Source: Ceratopteris richardii (Eukaryota > Streptophyta > Polypodiopsida > Polypodiales > Pteridaceae). From it: 64,000 nt of DNA. Of the stretch, positions 1 through 10,768 are shown one piece after another. The notes beneath the pieces are model-generated. The model was not told where the DNA came from. It was given only the letters and a program-made list of their open reading frames with translations, and did not search any database. The DNA is taken from positions 185,971,855 through 186,035,854 of the forward strand of contig CM035413.1 in assembly GCA_020310875.1 (NCBI GenBank), written 5' to 3'. The position numbers and the translations under genes are program-made. Each line of letters begins with the position of its first letter. Position 1 is the first letter of the stretch.

Positions 1-806
1 GAAGTGTACTACTCACTACCATATCTCTCCGTTTTCTCAGTCAGATTGTAGAGATGGTTTCTCTGAGCTTGGTGCATCACTTTCAGTGATTTGACTTGGT
101 AAAGTTAGCTCTATAAGTCTATTATATGCTCACCAATTTTCATTTCATTTGGGTGTTTCAATCTTCAGTTATGATCAGTTGAAGTCAACACTGTCTATTC
201 ATTTTCACTTCTCTGTCAGGTACCCGACTTTTTTACTCATCTTGTCAGAGCTGTTGCTCAGTGTGTACTTACCTAAATTCAATGATTTAAAGCTTTTAAA
301 ATTTAGCTTACTGTCTAGTATATGTATAAAAATTTGCATAATCATTGGATTCTTAAATTTGGAGTTATAATCATTTTTCTGCTCACTAGTCTCATTATTG
401 TAGCAGCCCGTGAAAATCGGGATGATATCATCACTTGCTAAACATCATTCTCAGTGTGTGGTTCATTATTTTTTATGCGACTACTCTTGCAAGTTAGCTA
501 TTTAAGTTAACTAGACTTCACCAAGAGGAATTAAGCTAATTGCTGCTGTCCTCAGAGAATTATGCAAAACACTGGACAGGTGTATGAACCAAAATAGCAA
601 GTTCTTCACCTCTGAGCTAACTCCAACTTATCTGTTTTGATCTATCTTTTTGAGAGTGATCTTCCAAGGTACATAGGGTTTCTAATACATCCATTGGCAA
701 GCTACAAGGGCCCACCATATACTCTTGGAGTTCATTTGGCTGGTGTAGATCAAGGATTTTGCAACAGCTCTTTATCTTCAAGCACATACCTATCCATCTC
801 TTCACA
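1..806 (+). repeat. 5' LTR of H1 (right part only)
   Basis: Position 1 matches position 2392 and the match runs at a constant offset of 2391 to the LTR end TTCACA at 806. In the last 146 bases I count 5 differences from the 3' LTR, about 96-97% identity, which suggests a fairly old insertion. The LTR start lies outside the window. Confidence 0.9.
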
Positions 807-807
807 G

Positions 808-819
808 TGGTATCAGAGC
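808..819 (+). other. Primer-binding site, initiator tRNA-Met
   Basis: TGGTATCAGAGC lies one base after the LTR end. This is the usual copia/gypsy PBS in plants, complementary to the 3' end of initiator tRNA-Met, and it fixes the element orientation. Confidence 0.92.
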
Positions 820-832
820 AAGGTTGGACAAC

Positions 833-1213
833 ATGGCAGATGGATTTCCTTCATCAATTGACAAATTGGACAAGGTAACTACTCAACTTGGTCATTAAGA
901 ATGGAAGCTTATCTCCAAGGTAGAAGTTTATATGGTTATGTGGCTGGAGATGAAGTTATGCCAAGTTTGAGGAACAAAAGTCAACCAACACAAGAAGAGC
1001 AAGAAAGATTGAGCACATGGTGCTCCAAGGATGCACTTGCAAGGTCTTATCTCCTCAACTCTATCTCAGATTTTTTGTTGCCTCACATTAGAAGCTGTAA
1101 GACATCTCAGGAAGTGTGGGATGCACTTGAAGCTTTCTTCTCTTCAAGTACTAAAGCTAGGAAGCATCAACTATGGTTGGATTTCAAAACTCTCAAGAAG
1201 GCTCCTGTGAACT
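833..1213 (+). pseudogene. gag: copia gag fragment (H family), frameshifted
   Basis: The start codon at 833 opens MADGFPSSIDKLDK, almost the same as the gag start of the related copies at 57039 and (minus) 36205. A one-base loss near 875 breaks the frame. From 901 the reading resumes with MEAYLQGRSLYGY and runs through LLNSISDFLLPH and a W-rich capsid segment. This is the N-terminal copia gag that would form the particle shell. It stops abruptly at about 1213, where RNase H sequence is joined on. Confidence 0.85.
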
Positions 1214-1887
1214 GATAGAGGACATCACATCATATCAAAGTCTAGTGGGTAGTCTCAACTATGCCACATTGACAAGAGTAGATATATGTTATAGTGTGTG
1301 TGCTAAGTCAATTTATGCACACACCAAGGAAACCACATATGGATGCTGCCAAAAGGATTCTCAAGTATCTCAAAGGAACCATAAATGAAGGACTTTATTA
1401 TCCTTATGTATCTGATTTAGGTTTAAAGTTATTTTCTAATGCAGATTGGGCTGGCTCCAAGGAAGATAGAAGGAGCACTTCAGGTTATCTTACCTTTGCA
1501 GGTTCAAAGCTTATTTCATGGTCATCCAAGAAGCAACCCACAGTTGCTCTCTCTTCTACTAAAGCTGAATATAGAGGTCTTGCCATAGCTACACAAGAAG
1601 GATGAAGACATTATTCAAAGATCTTGGATTGGAGTTTGGAACTCCAACTATTTATGGTGACAATATGAGTTCTATTCATTTGGCTGCTAATCCTATTTTA
1701 CATGCAAGGACTAAACATATTGAAGTTCATTATCACTATGTAAGAGAGAAGGTTCTAAGCAAAGAGATTCAAATATCATATGTGTCCACTCATCAACAAT
1801 GTGCAGATATTCTAACCAAAGCATTGGATGCTACAAAGCTCTACAAGTTCAAAGCCATGATTGGTTTGCAGGTAATCTTGGAAGATT
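1214..1887 (+). pseudogene. pol: copia RT tail and RNase H (H family), frameshifted
   Basis: The sequence enters at the very end of RT (YQSLVGSLNYATLTR) and continues into RNase H: LKYLKGT, NADWAGSKEDRRSTSGY, SWSSKKQPTVALSSTKAEY, YGDN, ARTKHIEVHYHYVRE and CADILTKAL, ending at a stop at 1887-1889. RNase H removes the RNA strand during reverse transcription. There are frameshifts near 1290 and 1600; at 1600 a few residues of the usual motif are also missing. The joint to gag at 1213/1214 is a deletion. Confidence 0.88.
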
Positions 1888-1910
1888 GAAGACCTCAAGC
1901 ATACTTGGCT

Positions 1911-1921
1911 TGAGGGGGAGC
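1911..1921 (+). other. Polypurine tract of H1
   Basis: TGAGGGGGAG lies directly before the 3' LTR and just after the RNase H stop, the usual place for the plus-strand primer. Confidence 0.8.
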
Positions 1922-3197
1922 TATTGGAGCAAGTCTATGACAAGCCTAAGTATTGGCTTGAGTCCCACAAAGTCATAGAAGAAGCCTTAAAATGAAGACT
2001 ATGTAAAGTTCACTTGTGAATTACCTCTTGTAACTTTTGAAGACTTTACTTAATGTAAAAGTGAAAGAATCTTAAGTGGTTGAGTCCACTTGATCAAAAA
2101 GGTAAAGAGGAGTCACGAATTCGTGATTTGTGGTAGGTAGAGAATCAAGAGTCAATCACTAATTGATTGGAGAGTGATTGAGGGAAGTTAGCCTCCCAAG
2201 CTCAACTTTAAATAGATGGCAGTTTTAGTCGTGGTTAGAGAGACCTATGTGAAGACCTCCAAGAGCTGAGCTTTATGCCATATCAAGGTGTGATTACAAG
2301 GCACACATATGTATCAGTAAGTTCATTGTATTGTACAATCAGTATAGTTTCATTTTCATGATCATTTGAGTTCATATTTCCATGTTCTTGTGAAGTGTAC
2401 TACTCACTGCCATATTTCTCAGTTTTCTCAGTCACATTGCAGAGATGGTTTCTCTAAGCTTGGTGCATCATTTTCAGTGATTTAACTTGGTAAAGTTAGC
2501 TCTATAAGTCTACTATATGCTCGCCAATTTGCATTTTATTTTGGTGTTTCAATCTTCAGTTATGATCAGTTGAAGTCAACACTGTCTCTTCATTTTCACT
2601 TCTTTGTCAGGTACCCAACTTTTTTACTCATCTTGTCATAGTTGTTTCGCAGTGTGTACTTACTCAAATTCAATGACTTAAAGCTTTTTGGATTCAGTTT
2701 ACTGTCTATTATAAGCATACAAATTTTCATAATCCTTGGATTCTTAAATATGGAGTTATGTTCATTTTTCTGCTCACTGGTCTCATTACTATAGCAGCCC
2801 GTGAAAATCGGGATGATGTCATCACTTGCTAAACATCATTCTCAGTGTGTGGTTCATTATTTTTTATGGGATTACTCTTGAAAGTTATCTCTTTAAGTTA
2901 ACTAGACTTCCCCAAGAGGAATTAAGCTAATTTTTGTTGTGCTCAGAGAATTATGCAAAACACTGGACAGGTGTATGAACCAAAATAGCAAGTTCTTCAC
3001 CTCTGAGCTAACTCCAACTTATCTGTTTTCATCTATATTTTTGAGAGTGACCTTCCAAGGTACATAGGGTGTCTAATACATCCATTGGCAAGCTAAAAGG
3101 GCCCACCATATACTCTTGGAGTTCATTTGGCTGGTGTAGATCAAGGATTTTGCAACACCTCTTGATCTTCAAGCACATACCTATCCATGTCTTCACA
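1922..3197 (+). repeat. 3' LTR of H1
   Basis: A 1276-bp LTR starting TATTGGAGCA (the canonical TG apparently mutated to TA) and ending TTCACA. Its last 806 bases match the 5' LTR. The family has two other LTRs in the window, 36232-37308 (minus) and 55934-57012. The element appears to have landed in a family A gypsy element, because family A internal sequence begins at 3198. Confidence 0.88.
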
Positions 3198-3311
3198 AGA
3201 TGGACCGCTCATGTTGATACATGAAGGACACTACCTCTCAACGCACTACATGGAACAACCACCACAACAAGGGTCTGTCAAGGATGACAGACTCAAGAAG
3301 GGGGGGGGGAG
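3198..3311 (+). pseudogene. 3' end of family A internal region with polypurine tract
   Basis: The plus strand reads LIHEGHYLSTHYMEQPPQQG, then a G-rich tract (3298-3311). The same ending, YYLEQPLQQGSIRDDRL, is found on the minus strand before the LTR at 60745-61361, and a diverged version before the LTR at 5779-6374. This is the last part of a family A coding region plus its PPT, cut on the left by H1. Confidence 0.75.
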
Positions 3312-3933
3312 TGTTGAAGCTCAAGGTCAAGGACAAAGCATGGAAGCGCATCAAGGGGCACACACAAGAAGAAAGAAAAAGTAGGGAGCTCCAAGAAGCA
3401 CATGTTAATTTTCTCCAATGAGATCCCTACAAATATAGTAATTTTCATCACTAAAAACCATTGTAAATACCATTTTCCATTTTTGCAACTTCATTTGTTC
3501 AAGCTGAGGAGTCCTCCAGCTTGAGGAGTATTAGAACTATGATTGAACCAACTTTCATGATTTTTAGACTCCGTTTGAGCCACCAAATAAGCCCTGGAAC
3601 CTACTTTTTAACTAGGCTGGACACTAGGTCTGGACAGGGCCAAAACCACTCAAAAAACTATAAAAAGGGCTGGAGAGCTCATTTTTGAGGTTAGCTTGTT
3701 GTAGATTTGAGCTTTTGTAAGAGAACTCTCCTGTAATCGAAGTCCTTCCATTGTTCCACTCTTTGCTCTTACTTTGTGCGTGTGTGTGTGTATGTGTGTG
3801 CATGCTTGTGTGATTTCATTCACTCACTTGTGCCATCACTTGCTAACAGTCTTCATACCGGTCCTCACGTCTCCATGGATTGACATTTATGAGGTGAAGC
3901 TCCTCACGTTGGTACTTGCCATTGTGCTACAGT

Positions 3934-3937
<4 letters not shown>
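3312..3937 (+). repeat. LTR A1 (family A, 3' LTR)
   Basis: A 626-bp LTR starting TGTTGAAGCTC after the polypurine tract and ending AGTGACA. Four more copies of the family lie on the minus strand (5779-6374, 14125-14690, 25182-25458, 60745-61361). Shared marks are a TATA box in the middle, a GT/CA-rich stretch near 3780, and the ending GGTACTTGCCATTGTGCTA. Confidence 0.88.
3659..3667 (+). promoter_or_regulatory. TATA box of LTR A1
   Basis: TATAAAAAG is followed by GGGCTGGAGAGCTC. The TATA core is kept, on the minus strand, in the other four family A LTRs, which supports a real LTR promoter rather than chance. Confidence 0.6.
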
Positions 3938-4090
<153 letters not shown>

Positions 4091-4369
4091 TCTACTTTGG
4101 AAGAGGCTCCTTGAGTACAAACCTCAGTCTTGTAATTAGGAGAAGCCTGAAATCAAGTCTCTTCCAATTTGCAATAGTAGGCCCCAACTGAAATTTGAAG
4201 ATTTTGTTACCAACAAGAGGTGAGACTAGCTCTTGTAAATTTGGAGAAGCATGAATTTCAATATCTCATCACTTTCAAGATATAATAACATATAGTGCAT
4301 AAATCATTTAAAAAACATAGATTTAGAAAATATAGAATTATCCCAAAATCATGAATAAGTCCCAATTTT
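4091..4369. other. Unassigned AT-rich stretch
   Basis: I see no ORF with a recognisable domain, no LTR ends and no repeat structure here. It may be flanking sequence of the LINE fragment that follows. Confidence 0.4.
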
Positions 4370-4770
4370 CTTGCATAGATCTTTGTAGAAGGTCTCTAAG
4401 GTATTCTAGAAGCATTTTAGATAAAATTCTTTGTGAATTGTAGCATTAGTATCATCAACATAGGATTGGAGAATGAGGTCACCTTGACCAGAAAGAATAG
4501 AGATCCCAGGTAGATTCCCTTGCACACAGTAATTACGAAGGAGCCACCCCAGAGCATTAGTGGCAATGGCATATAGGAGAGGGGCAAGCGGACATCCTTC
4601 TCTGATAGATTTCTTAAGAGAGACTCTATTAGAGAACCATTAACATCCACCTTACTTGACAAGTTCACGAGACGGCATTGAACATCTCTGATATAGTAGG
4701 GTCCAAAACCACAATCATGTAAGGATTGCAAGATGAATTCTCACCATATCCTAGAACCACTCTTTTTATT
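4370..4770 (-). pseudogene. LINE (L1-like) reverse transcriptase fragment
   Basis: On the minus strand one frame reads VDVNGSLIESLL. After a frameshift the next frame reads CPLAPLLYAIATNALGWLL and then QSYVDDTNA. The order VNGS, R-GCPL-P-L, YVDD is the RT core (domains 3 to 5) of plant L1-type non-LTR retrotransposons. The catalytic YVDD is intact, but the fragment is only about 400 bp and frameshifted, with no endonuclease or tail in reach. It is a dead 5'-truncated or internally cut copy. Confidence 0.75.
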
Positions 4771-5086
4771 GAGAGGTTGTAAATAAAAGTGCCTTCTTTG
4801 TCTAAAAATAGACACCTCTCCTTTCCTTCTTACTTTTATCTAGCTTTATCTACTTTTAATCTAAATTTGGAGATGTGATAGCCTCCACATGTTATTTATC
4901 ATAAATAATAAAATCCATAATCCTAAAAAAACAATACTTTAGAGCTTGTTCTTATGTAACATGCATACCTTAATTTGCAACCTATAGTAGTCGGGTTGTT
5001 CATGAAAATCTAGTTTGTGTATGCCCTTTTAAAGTGTTTCTTTCTCCTACTAGCAATCTGTATGTTGCCATCCATTCATAGATTTA
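4771..5086. other. Unassigned AT-rich stretch
   Basis: No coding or repeat feature that I can support. Confidence 0.35.
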
Positions 5087-5270
5087 GTGGCCCATAGGGT
5101 GAGGGTCACCCCAATGAGGGGCCCTCATGCCCCCCCAAGCGGTGGCCATCATGCCCCAAGGGCAAGGGTCACCCCAAGGGGTGGCCCCCATGCCCCAAGA
5201 TCAAGGGTAGAACTAAGAGCTGGCCCCAGCCATATGGCAAGGGTTGCCCAAGGGGGACTCTTGCCCACTC
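5087..5270. repeat. GC-rich degenerate tandem repeat
   Basis: Units built around GGGTCACCCCAA followed by GGGGTGGCCC and CATGCCCC recur about four times with drift. The block is much richer in G and C than its surroundings. The ORF across it (5087-5314) only translates the repeat, and I do not call it a gene. Confidence 0.7.
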
Positions 5271-5778
5271 ATCTCATGGATTCCATGTCAAAATTGAAGA
5301 TAGAGAGGGGATAGTAGAAGTCATAAAAAACTCCAAAGCTTTTGGTAGCCTTTCAAAATAATCCTTTAACTCAAAAGTTAGAGATTATACATAGATATAG
5401 TTTATGAATCCTCTTTTCAAGAGATGAATTGTATGAATGTTTTGCAAAAGCTACAATCCATGGATCCAAGTTCATGTGGGGCAAATGTTAGCCCAAGAAA
5501 TGTCTTCAACCTTCAAAAAGGGTACATACTATCCCAAGCATGTTCCAAGCATATCCCTTATGCAATACAAGAATGATATTGCATTCTACTAAAGTACAGA
5601 CCCTTGCATCAAGCCTTTGTACTATCATGGTTCAATCTTCTCTTTTCTTTGCATATTCAAAAATGAACTAAAGAAATGAAATGAGCTGATTAGATGGTAT
5701 ATATAGTGAGGAAATTCCCTCTTGCTGGATTCAATTCAAACATGTCTTCACCCTAAAAATGTTAACCAGGGGCATCCT
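5271..5778. other. Unassigned noncoding stretch
   Basis: About 500 bases of AT-rich sequence between the tandem repeat and LTR A2. I see no domain, LTR end or RNA feature. Confidence 0.4.
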
Positions 5779-6374
5779 TGTCACTCTAGCACAATGGCAA
5801 GTACCAAATGAGGAGATCCACATCATAATTGTCAATCCGTGGAGACATGAGGACTAGTATAACGACTATGAGCAAGTGATGGCACAAGGGTGTGAGTGAG
5901 AAGCAGACAAGCATGCACACACATACACATACATGCACACAAGGCAAGTACAAAGAGAGGAACAATGGAGTTCTTTGTATTACTCAAAAAGTCTCTTACA
6001 ATAGCTCAAAAACTTAACAAGCTAGCCTCAAAAATGAGCTGTCTAGCTCTTTTTATAGTTTTTGACTATGTTTTGACCTTGTGCAAAGCTAGTGTCGAGC
6101 CTAGTTAAAAATTAGGTTCTAGGGCTTATTTGAGGGCTCAAACGGAATCAAAAAATAACAAAAATTGACACACAAGTACTTCTAATACTCCTCAAGCTTG
6201 AGTACTCCTTGGCTTGAACAAAATGGAGTCTAGTCTACCAAAACGGTATTTACAATTTACTTGTAGTGATGAAAATCACTTTGATTGAGAATAAGTTATG
6301 AAAAAAATGATTGGGCCTCTTCCATGCCAGATTGTACTTAACTGCTTTGTCTCCTCATTGATTGTTGCCCAACA
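5779..6374 (-). repeat. LTR A2 (family A, 3' LTR of a minus-strand element)
   Basis: A 596-bp LTR. On the minus strand it starts TGTTGGGCAAC at 6374 and ends AGAGTGACA at 5779. It carries the family TATA box and CA/GT-rich stretch. A polypurine tract lies on its upstream side, so it is the 3' LTR and the element body lies at higher coordinates. Confidence 0.88.
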
Positions 6375-6390
6375 CTTCTCCCCCCTCTCT
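6375..6390 (-). other. Polypurine tract before LTR A2
   Basis: The minus strand reads AGAGAGGGGGGAGAAG immediately before the LTR start, the usual plus-strand priming site. Confidence 0.75.
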
Positions 6391-9300
6391 AGCCTTTGTC
6401 ACCCCTAACAGGCCTCTGTTCTGTAGGGTGGTCGATATAATACTCAATGACATTAGTGGCCAACTCATGTTTGCTGAGCCTTAACCCTCTTGCAGAATCT
6501 GCTTGCAAGGCATCCCAATTGATGGCACTAGGGATATTGGGTTGGGGGATTGTGTAAAATTTAGAATACATAGCCTGCTCACATGCAAATAAGTGAATCA
6601 GGTGTGTTGGCCTTGGTGTGAACACCTTCGAGTGATATTCCCAGAATCATGTTCTAAACATGTCTTCGAAGGTCTGTTTGTACCACACAGGGAGGTATTT
6701 TATACGTGCATGCCAAGCATAGGTGACTCTAATGCTTGGGATGGTGCTCATGTTGTACACTAGGTTGTAGTTGCCATTGGTGAAGCCTAGTAGAGAGACT
6801 TGTGATGCTTCTGTATTTCGAAAAAATTTTAGCACAATTTGCATCATATCCATAATTTTCAGCATCATTTGCATCGGGACATCTTGCATTGGCTTCAGGC
6901 ATGGGATCCAATGGCAAATGGTGGCCATCATGTAAGCAATGGAGGGTGGTCCCTACGAAGGCACAATGTAGGGATAATTAAGTCATTCCTTACACTATGC
7001 ATTATTCAACACTTTAATATTGAACGCTTTCCATGATCTACGTCGTGGAACTGGACCATAGCATGGATTGTAAATGAAATGTAGAGGTGCATGGTTCCAC
7101 GTACGCAACATTTCTAGGTAAGTCTCTAAGAGTTTTTGCCGCCACATCGGTTGATAGATCTTGCCTTTCCATGCCTCTTGTGGGAGGTCCTGAGGTTGAA
7201 ATTGGATTGCAAAGGTGGGGATCTTCCCCATGGCTCTCTATATTTCTGCATTATAATATGCAAGAATGACATGGTAGGGTTGGTAGTGAAGTTCTAATGA
7301 TGTGATGAGACACCTGGGTGCCAAGTTTTTGAAATATTTGGATTGTAACACTGTTTCTTCTATGATTCACATTGTCTGATTTTGCACTATTGTGGGAGCT
7401 TCATGAGTACACTCAATTTCTTCCACTTTATTTAACCATGGAGGTCATGGTGCCTCGAATGTATCCTGCCCCTCTTCTGTTATCCGTCCACCCGGAATGG
7501 GTTGAGGATCGTAGTCATCTTTAAACATTTGTTCTATTGGAATTGAGATGGTTTCTTCCTCCGTGGGTGATTTAGGTGGGGATGGTGGCCTCTTGTATTG
7601 TAGGAGTCATGTTTGTAATTCTTTGACCTATTGTTTGAGTTCCTATAGTGCTTCTGCGTCGATAATGGTCAAAGAGGTTGATACGGTGGTTGAGGGGACA
7701 GTTGTAGGATCTGACGCTCGATGCTACTTCAATTGATCCAATTCTTTTGATAATTTTTCATGGGATTCTAGTAGGTTAGCATAGTCTTCAAGTATGATTT
7801 TGATGTTCTCCAGGGATAGAGCTTGAAATTTCAACAGACTGGTGGGTGTCCTGAGTGTATTCTCTATGGATGCAGCTAGATTATTTTTTTTATTTTATGT
7901 ATGTACCCGTTAGTTTTCTTCCTAGTTTGTAGCGAGGTGGCTTCGTAATAGTGCCATGTAGCGCTGCACTTTTGTGTCTTTTTCCATCTTTGTGCATAGG
8001 TGACCTTCAACTAGTTGCAAGGACTCTTTGTCGGTATTCTGCAACTTTGCTTCCAATGGGCTATGTGCCTCCTATAATCCATGAAACTCCATTAGGAGAC
8101 TATCATTTTCATCCTCCAATGTAGCGATGTGTTGTCGTAATTCTTTTGAGTGAGCTTGTAATCTGTTGTTATAATCTTCTAGTTGAATGTAATCTATTCT
8201 TAGCTATGACATACACTAAAGCATAATATCAAATGCATTATGTATAGATGAAGATGCAATGTGTACAATGGTTGATGCAAGGGAATGGGAATGGGGAATG
8301 GGAAGTGTGGATATTGTGTCAAAGATATAGGTGTGTACAGGTGAAGTTGGTGGCAGGGGAATGGGGGATGGTGGAAGTGAGGGGGTGGGGGAGGTGATGT
8401 GGGTGGTGAAATGTCCATGCTTTCGACTGTGGAGGTGAGAGTGGTGTCTAGCATATACATCGGAATGATAGGTGATGTGTATGCGATCATGGTGAATAAG
8501 TGTGAAGGGGGTGCTGAGATTGAAAATGATGGAAATGGTTGAGACATGGGCTAGAACATTCTCGAGAAAGCAGCCTAGATGGTTGAAAGATTGGTGGGAC
8601 GGAGGTGGGAATGTAAAAGCTTAGAGGTGGGATTGCCATGGATGAAGCTTTAGACATAGGGAAACCAGAAAATGTAATTCTAGTGTCTTGGTGGCCTATG
8701 ATTGAGGTCGTGGAGACAGTGTGTCCTAAGGCAGGCTCCATGAGGGATTCGGTTGTAATGGTGGTGGTATGATATATAAGGTTGTCAAAGGAGGAAAAAA
8801 AGGTTGAACTGGAAGTGGGGCTACAGAAGATGAAGGTTTGCTCTGTGGGGTTAGAAGTTGAGATGATATTTACAGCTTTTGTTCGAGGAGGTGAGGGTGG
8901 GGTTGTTGGAGGTAGTGGTTCTGTTGAGCTTTCATGGATGATCATGGTTTCATGGCCCGGAGATCTAGTTGCATGAGAAGTTGTCTCTATTTGTTTTGTT
9001 GCCATAGTGGTTGCCACGACAATTGTGATGGGGATCTGAATGTTCTTGTCTGACCTTGGTCATGTTTGGAATCTACGAGGATCTTATTGGGCGGGAGGGC
9101 TCTATAATGCAGAATGGACTGCTTCCACTAGACCATAGGTTTCTGCCAGCAATAGGAGAGTTTCACTGTATTCATAGTCCACTCCAGCTTCTTCTAAGAG
9201 CTGGACCATGAGCATTCTATTGTTTTGATCAGAGAGTAATTGTTGTGCCCACACCCGTTCCATGATCTAGTATAATCTATGGAGTTTTGCAGTAAAAGCT

Positions 9301-9560
9301 GGGACTTCAGTCATTTCTTCTTCTTCTTCTTCTTCTTCTTCCTCATCTTCACCCTTTGGTCATTTGAATTGTTGGGATAGGGCCCTCTTTTGACTATCAT
9401 TCCAGTGTACATGGCGACCTTCTGTTGATTTCTTCCATCTTTGGGAGGATGTACCCGGTTCTTCTATATCCAAAAAGAATTCTATGTCAGAGAGTTGTGT
9501 ATTCTGCAAGAAGGATTCAAAATTAAAGATGATCATCCCTTCAACGTCTCTCATGTTAAC
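6389..9560 (-). pseudogene. Long accessory coding region of family A, between pol and 3' LTR
   Basis: Read on the minus strand from 9560 down, one decayed reading frame can be followed for about 3.1 kb with several stops and frameshifts. In order it shows: a start-like MRDVEGMIIFNFESF; an acidic run of about ten Glu encoded by a TTC/GAA repeat; a helical segment (LHRLYQIMERV to LLAETYGLVEAV); a long Pro/Ser/Thr-rich stretch (about 8200-9017); a coiled coil with Leu/Glu/Lys heptads (about 7735-8195); and a conserved-looking C-terminal part (6389-7231, with IPTFAIQFQPQDLP and PLHFIYNPCYGP). It ends a few bases before the polypurine tract. A relic of the acidic plus helical segment recurs at 25459-26100. 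The function is unknown. The position recalls env-like or extra ORFs of Athila/Tat gypsy elements, but I recognise no envelope features such as a signal peptide or membrane segment. Confidence 0.6.
9317..9349. repeat. (TTC)n microsatellite coding poly-Glu
   Basis: About eleven TTC units which, read on the minus strand in the accessory frame, give a run of Glu. Confidence 0.9.
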
Positions 9561-9778
9561 AAATTCAAATTTTGGTGTGGGACAAGAGGAGTAGATAGGG
9601 CAGCTTGTGATGTGCCTTCAGATCTAGATCTGGGAATCCGAATCGTAAAGGGAGGCACTATTGTATCCCCTCGTGGTAAGACTTCTGAAGTTGTAAGAAC
9701 TTCTTTTGTCTGGACACATGGAATTGAGCCTCTTATTCACTTGCATTGATGTGTGGAAGTTTTATGTCCTTTAAATGA

Positions 9779-10213
9779 CTATATTTGTGACCAGGTCAAT
9801 GCGCATTTGATGGGTACATCGTATGATAAGCATTTGCAAATGATGCCTGTTATTGCACAACATCCAATCACCAGTAGCTTCCTAGAGGACCTTTTATTTG
9901 GTCTGTACAACTGCTCTATAATCCATACAGGAAGCGTAATGGTTAGTGCACATGTCTCTACCAAGTAAAGACGGACCCATATCCATTTATGTGGCTTATT
10001 GAATCTATCTTGGCCAAGAAATGAAAAATGTTGCATGCACATGTAGAGAGGGATGGAAACATTTGGTGTGAGTGTTGCCATGTCTTTTAACTTTTGTAGC
10101 TTTTGATTCTTGATGTTATCGGGTATCAAAGCATCCTTCTCAAAGGGCATATGCGTGTCGTGCATGTTCAAAGCATCGCTTACCATTTCTAGGGTAAGTT
10201 CAAACTTATTCAA
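9779..10213 (-). pseudogene. Uncharacterised ORF between retropepsin and accessory region
   Basis: An uninterrupted 144-codon frame on the minus strand with two notable segments, KWIWVRLYLVETC and LPVWIIEQLYRPNKRSSRK. The second loosely resembles the helical segment of plant-transposon accessory proteins that sit near the end of Athila/Tat-like elements. This is a weak resemblance by eye. It could be the front of the accessory protein or the tail of the retropepsin ORF. Confidence 0.4.
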
Positions 10214-10214
10214 C

Positions 10215-10730
10215 TCATTGTTGTCTAATAAGGAAGGAATGACAAAGGTTCTTGGTCAAATTATTGAAGCTTCTTGGCCTTGAAGATTGCAAACCTATTG
10301 CAAATCCCATGGAAATAGGTTCATGTTCCTGTACCCAAACTTGAAGAACTTGACTTCTTAGGTTCAAGTTGACTACATGGTCGTAAATCCAATCTTGACC
10401 CAAGACAAGTGGCTCTATAAGGTCCTCATCGTGACATACTAGCATTTTGACTTTCATTGGAACATCTTGAAGGTAGATGGGAAGTTCCACCTCACCCAAA
10501 CAAGGGGTTTCCACACCTCCCAAACCTATGAGATAGGCTTCTATGGGCTTCATGTTCAATTGCATGTCTTGGCAGTATGAAAGTCTAACTGCACTAGTTG
10601 TTGCACTTGAGTCAACCAATGCTCTCACATTCCTTACACTCTTTCCTCGTCCTACCTCCATGGTCACAAAGGGGCATCGATCGATTATGTGAAAAGTAAT
10701 TATACCCGATTTTTAGCATATGTCCATGTG
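10215..10730 (-). pseudogene. Retropepsin-like protease downstream of integrase (copy 1)
   Basis: The minus strand gives VRALVDSSATTSAVRLS, then YLIGLGGVETPC, then PLVLGQDWIYD. This is the retropepsin pattern of an active-site loop D-S/T-G-A-T, a flap-like Gly turn, and the LG-DW motif. Here the Gly after Asp-Ser is Ser, which probably inactivates it. It follows the integrase C-terminus in the same frame with a TGA between them (plus further stops), whereas Ty3/gypsy protease normally precedes RT. The second copy at 63378-63770 has the same arrangement and an intact DSG, so the order is inherited within the family and not a local accident. Confidence 0.75.
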
Positions 10731-10768
10731 ATATTTTGGGACTTTTTGGTTGACATCTAGGCGTAGTC

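Larger units (their letters stand above)
1..3197 (+). mobile_element. Ty1/copia element H1, internally deleted
   Basis: Two long direct repeats (1-806 and 1922-3197) flank a short internal region with a PBS, a gag remnant, an RNase H domain and a polypurine tract, in the order of a plus-strand copia element. The middle of the element (end of gag, protease, integrase, most of RT) is missing compared with the longer relative at 55934-60744. The left LTR is cut by the window edge. Frameshifts in both coding pieces mean it makes no functional proteins. Confidence 0.9.

Noticed and set aside
5087..5314. His/Pro/Arg-rich 75-codon ORF
   Set aside because: Translation of a tandem repeat.
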